Source: Planctomycetaceae bacterium (GTDB taxonomy: Bacteria; Planctomycetota; Planctomycetia; Planctomycetales; Planctomycetaceae). Taken from it: 6,075 bases of DNA. The DNA is taken from positions 1 through 6,075 of the forward strand of contig JALQWE010000244.1 in the NCBI GenBank assembly GCA_023258825.1. The letters are read 5' to 3'. A program made the translations under genes and the position numbers. Below, one piece after another: positions 1-4,607 of this stretch (position 1 is the first letter of the stretch; each line of letters begins with the position of its first letter). The notes under the pieces were generated by a model, which was given only the letters and a program-made list of their open reading frames with translations, did not search any database and had not been told where the DNA came from.

Positions 1-1
1 G

Positions 2-304
2 GTAGCGCTCTGGCTCGGCAACGAGCGGAGCAGCTACGAGCGATGGAAGGAGGAGGCCCGGCGACTCTGGGACGAAGCCGGCCAGGACTCTGAAGTGATC
101 GCGGAGCGATGGAGCCGAGAAGAAAAAACGGAACTCGACCTGAGCAGCAGCATTGCAGAGGCTGTCCGGGACGTGGCGGAGGAGGTGAGGGAAGGATTCT
201 TGCGAGACCTGCTGAATGCGGCACTGGCTGCGGTGGCATGGCATGAAGTCGCAGAGCATTTCCTGGCGGATCTGCCTGAGTTCAACAGCAACAAGCAAAG
301 ATGA
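2..304 (+). CDS. small accessory protein of unknown function, 5' end cut by window
   Basis: The frame is open from the first bases of the window to a TGA at 302-304, giving 100 visible residues, and the true start lies upstream. A GTG at 95 could serve as a start, but the sequence before it (VALWLGNERSSYERWKEEAR) reads like real protein, so I treat the gene as truncated. The opening resembles short plasmid and phage proteins that begin with a 'VALWxxND/E..Y' motif; this is a loose resemblance from memory and gives no function. The rest is rich in Glu, Arg and Ala and probably almost all helical, with no signal peptide or membrane segment. Its stop overlaps a possible ATG of the next gene (ATGA at 301-304), so the two are probably co-transcribed. 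Confidence 0.6.
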   Translation, partial: VALWLGNERSSYERWKEEARRLWDEAGQDSEVIAERWSREEKTELDLSSSIAEAVRDVAEEVREGFLRDLLNAALAAVAWHEVAEHFLADLPEFNSNKQR

Positions 305-315
305 AGGAAGACAAA

Positions 316-690
316 ATGAAAGAAGAGCAAACCAACATTGTGTTCGCGTACAGCAGAGCGCAGGCCATCGAGGATGGCGTGCTGATTGATGCGGGGGAAA
401 TGGCGAAGGAGGCGGGCTTCCGTTACTCGGTCGCACTGACCGCCGCCGCGTGGGAGCTGTGCGTGGCAGTGCCGGAAGCCTGCCCCTGGCAGGATGAACG
501 GGGCAGACTGTGGGACGTGCTGAACGTGCTGCGGGTCAGCAGCCGCAATCGAAGCAGCTCCGGCATCGAGTTTTCGGGGCTGGTGCAGAATGACGAACGA
601 GGGCCGCAACTGGTCACGCTGCAGGCCGTTTGCGGGCCGGGCGATGACCTCGAGCCGGTCATCACTGTGATGCTGCCAGGCGAAGACTAG
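316..690 (+). CDS. DUF6573-like accessory protein
   Basis: The product is 124 residues from ATG 316. It resembles the DUF6573 family, small proteins of unknown function found on plasmids and other mobile elements. The recognisable parts are the start (AYSRAQAIEDGVLIDAGEMA), then GFRYSVALTAAAWE, then DERGRLWDVL, and near the C-terminus LVTLQAVCGPGDDLEPVITV. I know of no established biochemical role. ATG 316 is preferred because AAGGAAG at 304-310 lies at ribosome-binding distance. The alternative ATG 301 overlaps the previous stop as ATGA and adds five residues (MKEDK), but has no clear Shine-Dalgarno. The gene ends directly at a hairpin-rich region. Its place in front of a mobilization operon fits the mobile-element distribution of the family. 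Confidence 0.75.
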   Translation: MKEEQTNIVFAYSRAQAIEDGVLIDAGEMAKEAGFRYSVALTAAAWELCVAVPEACPWQDERGRLWDVLNVLRVSSRNRSSSGIEFSGLVQNDERGPQLVTLQAVCGPGDDLEPVITVMLPGED

Positions 691-708
691 GGCCCGGGTG
701 ACCGGGCC
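691..708 (+). other. hairpin 1, directly after a stop codon
   Basis: GGCCCGG (691-697) pairs perfectly with CCGGGCC (702-708) around a GTGA loop, which as RNA would be a GNRA-type tetraloop. It begins immediately after the TAG of the DUF6573-like gene. No T-run follows, so it is not a classical intrinsic terminator. It could protect the 3' end of the upstream message or belong to the adjacent structured DNA. Confidence 0.6.
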
Positions 709-711
709 AAC

Positions 712-747
712 AATCCAGCGGTCCCCCTTGTGGGGGGCTTCTGGATT
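712..747 (+). other. hairpin 2, two-part stem
   Basis: The outer stem AATCCAG (712-718) pairs with CTGGATT (741-747). The inner stem CCCCC (723-727) pairs with GGGGG (732-736) around a TTGT loop. The two stems are separated by a roughly symmetric four-base internal loop. It lies three bases after hairpin 1. Confidence 0.55.
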
Positions 748-750
748 CCC

Positions 751-773
751 GGGATTTCGTTTTGCGAAATCCC
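751..773 (+). other. hairpin 3
   Basis: GGGATTTCG (751-759) pairs perfectly with CGAAATCCC (765-773) around a five-base TTTTG loop. It lies three bases after hairpin 2. AAAAC follows on the plus strand, so there is no plus-strand terminator signature. Confidence 0.65.
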
Positions 774-778
774 AAAAC

Positions 779-805
779 GGTGGAATCGCCTTTGGCGATT
801 CCACC
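779..805 (+). other. hairpin 4, perfect 12-bp stem
   Basis: GGTGGAATCGCC (779-790) pairs perfectly with GGCGATTCCACC (794-805) around a TTT loop. This is the strongest hairpin of the group. Read on the minus strand it is followed by GTTTT, a weak terminator-like tract, but no minus-strand gene is evident for it to serve. Its arm GGAATC (782-787) could also pair with GATTCC (744-749) of hairpin 2, so alternative folds are possible. Confidence 0.7.
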
Positions 806-943
806 CCTGAACGCCCAGGGTCGGGGCTGTCTTCGAACGGTCTGCGATTATGGGCTTGCAAGATTAACCACACCATGTCACGGCGGTGTGCACATGTGGG
901 CTTAAAACAGGCCCCAAACGACGCATTTCAGCGGATCCTTCTC

Positions 944-962
944 TGTCCACAATTTGTATACA
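944..962 (+). promoter_or_regulatory. paired TGTNNACA sites, candidate operator for the RHH protein
   Basis: TGTCCACA (944-951) and TGTATACA (955-962) share the pattern TGTNNACA with an 11-bp start-to-start spacing, about one helical turn. A third copy, TGTGCACA, is at 887-894. They lie just upstream of the ATG at 973. RHH proteins typically bind short, helically phased repeats and often repress their own gene, so this is a plausible operator. Assignment to this protein is inference. A possible -10-like TATACA overlaps the second site (957-962), but no convincing -35 is seen. Confidence 0.35.
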
Positions 963-972
963 GGCACAGACA

Positions 973-1308
973 ATGAAATCGAGCTCGGAACCGGTTTCCC
1001 TGCGGCTCTCAGCTGCTGTGCTGGCGCAGATCGATGCTCGGCGGGAACCATTCGGAATCTCGCGCGGTGAGTGGGTGCGCGGCGTTGTGATGCAGTCGCT
1101 GAATGGTGGCGACAGCGCCGCTGTCTCTGCACAACTCGACGGACTGGCTGCCGCAGTGCAGGACATCCAGAGGGCGGCCGACGGAGGCCGCAAGGACCTC
1201 GCTCGCCTGCTGTTCCTGCTGCTGACGGAACTGGGTGACATGGGGGCTGACGACGCGAAGCAACTCGTCGTCAGCCGATTCCTCACCACGAAGCGGGAGT
1301 CAGAATGA
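973..1308 (+). CDS. ribbon-helix-helix relaxosome accessory protein (TrwA/MobC-like role)
   Basis: The product is 111 residues. Residues 6-43 read as an RHH (CopG/Arc-type) DNA-binding domain: a short strand EPVSLRL, a helix around AAVLAQIDARRE, the turn FGIS, and a second helix RGEWVRGVVMQSL. Residues 47-92 look like one or two long amphipathic helices (QLDGLAAAVQDIQRAAD, then LARLLFLLLTEL) suited to oligomerization. In R388 the small RHH protein TrwA binds oriT, stimulates the relaxase and represses the operon; I infer a similar role from fold and position, not from close sequence similarity. ATG 973 is chosen because the domain follows at once; a GTG at 886 adds 29 residues without family character. 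The ribosome-binding site is weak (AGG at 962-964). The stop overlaps the relaxase start as ATGA, suggesting translational coupling. Confidence 0.75.
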   Translation: MKSSSEPVSLRLSAAVLAQIDARREPFGISRGEWVRGVVMQSLNGGDSAAVSAQLDGLAAAVQDIQRAADGGRKDLARLLFLLLTELGDMGADDAKQLVVSRFLTTKRESE

Positions 1309-3308
1309 TGGTGGCGACGATCCTGGCACTTGGCGGATTCGGGAAGACGGGCAGTGTCTCCGGAATTGCGGGCTACTTCACCGGCGACTGCGCGGTCGGC
1401 TACTACGTCGAAGGCGGGCAGCGGCCCGGTGAGTGGTTTGGTGACGGAGCTCGGGCACTGGGCCTGAACGGAACCGTCGATCGCAAACAGTTTGAGAACC
1501 TGCTGGCCGGCCGGTCACCGGACGGTCACCGGATGCTGACGCAGTCGAAGGCGAAGCAGAAACAGTTTCGGGAACGGGTGGTGGTCGACGATCGCAGTCC
1601 ACTGGATCCGACGACGCGAGCGGACAGCAAGCATAAGCGGCGGCTGCACAATCCCGGATATGACCTGACACTGTCGGTGCCGAAGTCCGTGTCGGTGTGG
1701 TGGGCACTGGCCGACCGTGACACGCAGAAGAAAATCGACGGGGTCATCGACGAGGCCGCGAAGCGAACACTGACATGGATTGAGTCGGATCTGCAGCTGG
1801 GCAGGCGAGGTCTGGGCGGTCGGGAGGAGGAGCGCGCCGGTCTCGTCATCGGAATGTTCTCCCATTTCGACAATCGAAATGGAGATCCGCAGCGGCACAT
1901 TCACTGCACAATTCTGACTCCCTGCCTGCGGAAGGATGGGACGTGGGCCAGCATCAACGGAGCGAAGCTTCGGGACTGGACTCGGACTCTGGGCCCTATG
2001 TTTCGGTGTGAACTGGCGACGCTGCTGCAGGAGCGATTCGGAGTTCGTATCGGCATGCAGTCGGCCGAGGGGCAACGCTCAAAGTGGTTCGAGCTGCAGG
2101 ACGTTCCTCCGGATCTGGTCCGTCACTGGTCCTCCCGACGTGAAGAGATTCTGCAGCAGTTGAAGGACAGTGGTCTTGACCCAAAGAACACATCGGCCGC
2201 AGCACGGACCCGGGCAAATCTGGAAAGTCGAGCGGCCAAGAATGATCACAGGCCCTTGCAGGAGCGGCGTGAAGAGTGGCGTCAGACAGCGAAGGGCCTG
2301 GGGTATCCATCACTGAGCGTGCGGGACCGGCAGGAATTCCGACCGCGGGCGTTGACGAACGGTGAATTCACAGAACTCGTCCGGCAGTCAGCCGCGCGTT
2401 TGCATGAGCAGACTTCCACAGTCACTTACCGCGATCTGCTGAAGGAGGTCTGCGAAGCCAGTGAATGCCGGGGCGTCACAGCGAAGGTCCTCGACCGTCG
2501 CCTGCGCGAGGCCGTGAACAGCTCGCCGGAAATCCGGCGGCTCGGGGCGCTGCAGCGAGAGGAGCACTACTGCACGAAGGACATGTGGGCTCTCGAACGT
2601 CGGCTGCTGAATACCGCTGAGCGAATGACGAAGCGCAGAGGAGCCACAGTGTCAGCTGAAATCCGCGAGTCGATTCTCTCTCGGTACGGCGAACTTTCCG
2701 CAGAACAGGTGACCGCCATCCGCAGTATGACCGGTGAGGAGAGTGCGTTGCGGGGCTTGTCCGGTGTGGCGGGGGCAGGAAAGACGCACTCCATGGCGGT
2801 GACTCGGGAAGTATTCGAAGCAGCCGGATACCGGGTGATCGGCGGAGCGCTGTCGGGAGCGGCGAAGGAAGAATTGTCTTCGCAGGCTGGAGTTTCGTCG
2901 AGAACGGTGGCCAGTTACCTGCATCAGATCGATCGCAGTCCCGCTCGCAAAGTGGCGGACCGTGTGCGGCATGATGTGACGCAGTTGATTCGAGCGGCCG
3001 CCGGAAAATCCACAAGAAAGTACCCGAAGAATCCGCTGGATGCTCGCACGGTGCTGATGCTGGATGAGGCCGGCATGATCGACACGCGGCTGATGCAGAA
3101 GTTGCTGCGGCATGCGGAGAAGGCGGGGGCCACGGTGATTCTGGCGGGCGACAGCAAGCAGCTGCAGCCGATCGGTTTCCGATGGCGACTCTGCAGTCAA
3201 ACCGTCGGCAGCGGGACGCGGCTGACCGTAAGGCTGTTGAAAAGCTGCGAGACGGAGATGCTCGATCGGCTCTGGAAAACTACTCCAGCCGCGGCCGGCT
3301 CGTGGTGA
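1305..3308 (+). CDS. MobF (TrwC-like) relaxase-helicase, N-terminal part, frame-broken
   Basis: This is the conjugative relaxase that nicks oriT, bonds covalently to the strand and unwinds it. Residues 1 to about 290 form the TrwC relaxase domain. Y24 and Y33-Y34 match the two tyrosine sites of TrwC (Y18, Y26). The metal-binding triad is H187, H198 and H200 in HFDNRNGDPQRHIH, and LTLSVPKSVS (121-130) is also characteristic. The RecD-like helicase starts near residue 460: Walker A GVAGAGKT (487-494, K493), Walker B MLDEAG (D587, E588), motif III GDSKQLQPIG (615-624). After about residue 627 the frame is lost; residues 628-667 are out-of-frame, and the natural continuation is in the frame beginning at 3182. 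The family's AGG..F..L segment after QPIG is missing or shortened. A GGGAG at 1295-1299 precedes ATG 1305; ATG 1308 is an alternative start. The nicking domain appears intact, but the helicase is cut. Confidence 0.9.
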   Translation: MMVATILALGGFGKTGSVSGIAGYFTGDCAVGYYVEGGQRPGEWFGDGARALGLNGTVDRKQFENLLAGRSPDGHRMLTQSKAKQKQFRERVVVDDRSPLDPTTRADSKHKRRLHNPGYDLTLSVPKSVSVWWALADRDTQKKIDGVIDEAAKRTLTWIESDLQLGRRGLGGREEERAGLVIGMFSHFDNRNGDPQRHIHCTILTPCLRKDGTWASINGAKLRDWTRTLGPMFRCELATLLQERFGVRIGMQSAEGQRSKWFELQDVPPDLVRHWSSRREEILQQLKDSGLDPKNTSAAARTRANLESRAAKNDHRPLQERREEWRQTAKGLGYPSLSVRDRQEFRPRALTNGEFTELVRQSAARLHEQTSTVTYRDLLKEVCEASECRGVTAKVLDRRLREAVNSSPEIRRLGALQREEHYCTKDMWALERRLLNTAERMTKRRGATVSAEIRESILSRYGELSAEQVTAIRSMTGEESALRGLSGVAGAGKTHSMAVTREVFEAAGYRVIGGALSGAAKEELSSQAGVSSRTVASYLHQIDRSPARKVADRVRHDVTQLIRAAAGKSTRKYPKNPLDARTVLMLDEAGMIDTRLMQKLLRHAEKAGATVILAGDSKQLQPIGFRWRLCSQTVGSGTRLTVRLLKSCETEMLDRLWKTTPAAAGSW

Positions 3309-4027
3309 CTAAAAACCGTGCCGGAGCGGAGCAGGCGTTGTTGCAGCGTTGGGAGCAGTCGGGAGGCGTCTCTCGACCGTCCGACAATTTCGTTTTTACG
3401 CAGACACGCGCTGAGGCTCGGCAGCTGAATCGCCGGTGCCAGCAGATCCGCCAGGAACAGGGAGCTGTGGATACGGCCCGAGGCACGACCGTTGGCGGAG
3501 AAACGTACTTCCGGGGCGACCGGGTGATGTTTCACAAGCCTGATCGCGGTCGGGGGATTGAGAACGGCTACAGAGGAACAGTTCTGCAATCCAGTGCGGA
3601 CCGCCTGGTGATTCGGCTGGACCGTGAACCCAGCGAGTCGCAGCGGGCTCGTGGTCATTCGCAGGTGGTGACGCTGACGGTGCGGGACGTCCCGAAGGAT
3701 TCTTTGACGCTGGGCTATGCGGCGACGACCCACAAGATGCAGGGCAACACTGTATCGAACTCGTTTCTGCTGATGGGCGGAGCGATGACAGGGCGGGAGC
3801 TGGCGTACGTGCAGGCGACGCGAGCACGCGACAACACCTGGTTGTTTGCCGATCGGCTGACGGCAGGGGACGACCTCGCAGATTTGGCAAAGGCGATGTC
3901 GAGATCGCGAGGTAAGCAGATGGCTCACGATATTGCCGCGAGTGGCTCAACCTCTTCAGCTGGCGATCGCAGAACGGAACGTGGCAAGGGTCAGGAGTTG
4001 ACGCGGCAGTTGCAGATCGAGCGTTGA
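3182..4027 (+). CDS. C-terminal helicase part of the broken MobF relaxase
   Basis: These 281 residues continue the relaxase helicase in the -1 frame. They begin with the conserved RRQRDAADRKAVEKLRDGDA segment (residues 8-27) that in intact relatives follows motif III by about 20 residues. Next come a FRGDRVMFHKPDRG...NGYRGTV region (110-133, the SH3-like insert of RecD-type helicases), motif V LGYAATTHKMQG (177-188) and motif VI TGRELAYVQATRAR (203-216). The tail from about 240 is polar and probably disordered. Together with the upstream part the total would be about 900 residues, near TrwC size (966). The ATG at 3182 has no visible ribosome-binding site and may be a chance codon, so separate translation is doubtful. 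No stops interrupt this half, so the lesion looks recent. The pair could be annotated as one pseudogene, 1305-4027. Confidence 0.85.
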   Translation: MATLQSNRRQRDAADRKAVEKLRDGDARSALENYSSRGRLVVTKNRAGAEQALLQRWEQSGGVSRPSDNFVFTQTRAEARQLNRRCQQIRQEQGAVDTARGTTVGGETYFRGDRVMFHKPDRGRGIENGYRGTVLQSSADRLVIRLDREPSESQRARGHSQVVTLTVRDVPKDSLTLGYAATTHKMQGNTVSNSFLLMGGAMTGRELAYVQATRARDNTWLFADRLTAGDDLADLAKAMSRSRGKQMAHDIAASGSTSSAGDRRTERGKGQELTRQLQIER

Positions 4028-4052
4028 AACCGGAATCACAGTGAGGTGTGTC

Positions 4053-4607
4053 ATGCGAAACATTGTGCGAGTCGTTGTCATAGGAATTGTAGGTTTTGTC
4101 ATCGGCGCCATTCTGGTTCTGTTTGTCGCCGGTGCGTTTTATCACATGTTGCCTGCAGCTGCCGTATTCCTCCTGCGAGCAATCCCGGTGTTCCTTTGGT
4201 CGCTCACCGATCTGTGGTGGGCGGTGTGCGTATTTCTTTCCATGCTTGTCGTGTGGGCTATGGCCGAAGAAGACCTGACATCTCCATTCACAGGACCAGT
4301 GTTGCGCGGTCGTAGTCCGATTACACGAAACACGCTGTGGCCAGGTGGGACGAAATCACCGCGTCCCACCAGAAACGGCCCCACCCGGACAACGCCGCAG
4401 GTCAGCGGCCCTCCGCGCTCGGCCAGACCGACTTCGGCGAACCGTACATCGGGCGCGAGGGGCGGAACTCCAGTGAGTGGAACCGGGACGAATACCTCAG
4501 GCCCCCGAAATCCCCAAAGCACGGCACGGCCACACGGCCGCACCCGACCTGTATCCGGTGTTCCAGTACCACCTCGAGTCGGCAAACCACGACACAGGAG
4601 AATCTGA
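4053..4607 (+). CDS. small membrane protein with long basic disordered tail, possible T4CP anchor
   Basis: The product is 184 residues and I do not recognise the family. Residues 5-29 form a clear transmembrane helix with Arg2 and Arg6 before it, suggesting the N-terminus is inside. Residues 34-71 hold a second hydrophobic stretch (including WWAVCVFLSMLVVWAMA, 55-71), giving two, possibly three, membrane spans. Residues 75-184 are rich in Pro, Arg, Thr, Ser and Gly and contain 18 Arg and 2 Lys but no Asp or Glu, so they are probably disordered and DNA- or protein-binding. ATG 4053 is supported by GAGG at 4043-4046; an in-frame GTG at 4041 lies too close to that site. The stop TGA overlaps the ATG of the coupling ATPase (TGATG at 4605-4609), implying coupled translation. 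The role as membrane anchor for that ATPase is inference from position and topology. Confidence 0.7.
   Translation: MRNIVRVVVIGIVGFVIGAILVLFVAGAFYHMLPAAAVFLLRAIPVFLWSLTDLWWAVCVFLSMLVVWAMAEEDLTSPFTGPVLRGRSPITRNTLWPGGTKSPRPTRNGPTRTTPQVSGPPRSARPTSANRTSGARGGTPVSGTGTNTSGPRNPQSTARPHGRTRPVSGVPVPPRVGKPRHRRI

Larger units (their letters stand above)
691..972 (+). promoter_or_regulatory. non-coding region, candidate oriT and control region of the mobilization operon
   Basis: No convincing gene lies in these 282 bases. The first 115 bases are four consecutive hairpins, listed separately. The remainder contains perfect palindromes: TTCGAA at 832-837, CTTGCAAG at 855-862, TGTGCACA at 887-894 and TGTATACA at 955-962. 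There is also an imperfect stem CACACC/GGTGTG (869-874 and 885-890). In MobF plasmids such as R388 and F, oriT lies close to the genes for the accessory DNA-binding protein and relaxase and contains inverted repeats beside the nick site. This region is immediately upstream of such a pair, so I infer oriT or at least part of it. I did not find a sequence matching the R388 or F nick site, so the nick position and strand are unknown. Confidence 0.45.

Noticed and set aside
691..805. Hairpins as ordinary intrinsic terminators
   Set aside because: None is followed by a T-run on the plus strand. Only hairpin 4 has a short GTTTT on the minus strand, where no gene is evident.
828..832. TGTCT resembling the bases before the R388 nick site
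   Set aside because: Only five bases agree, the following bases do not match, and the nearest strong hairpin is more than 20 bases away instead of adjacent. It is too weak to call a nick site.
34..876. A 280-codon minus-strand open frame
   Set aside because: It lies opposite two credible plus-strand genes and the hairpin region. The product is low-complexity, rich in Ser, Arg and His, as expected of an antisense shadow in GC-rich coding DNA.
886..972. Longer start (GTG 886) for the RHH protein
   Set aside because: The extra 29 residues look like translated non-coding DNA and cover the TGTNNACA sites. The RHH domain begins right after ATG 973.
698..976. A 92-codon plus-strand open frame starting at GTG 698
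   Set aside because: It runs through all the hairpins after the first, and its sequence has no family character. It starts inside the loop of the first hairpin without a ribosome-binding site. It is most likely a chance opening in the non-coding region.
3171..3185. Programmed -1 ribosomal frameshift joining the two relaxase parts
   Set aside because: No X XXY YYZ slippery heptamer lies in the zero frame here, and the family's intervening residues are missing. A small deletion explains the data better than recoding.
3396..4145. A 249-codon minus-strand open frame
   Set aside because: It is antisense to the conserved helicase motifs V and VI, and its product is Ser/Pro/Arg-rich without recognisable domains.
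4142..4585. A 147-codon minus-strand open frame opposite the membrane protein tail
   Set aside because: The membrane protein frame has a good ribosome-binding site, plausible transmembrane helices and tight coupling to the next gene. The minus frame has none of these.
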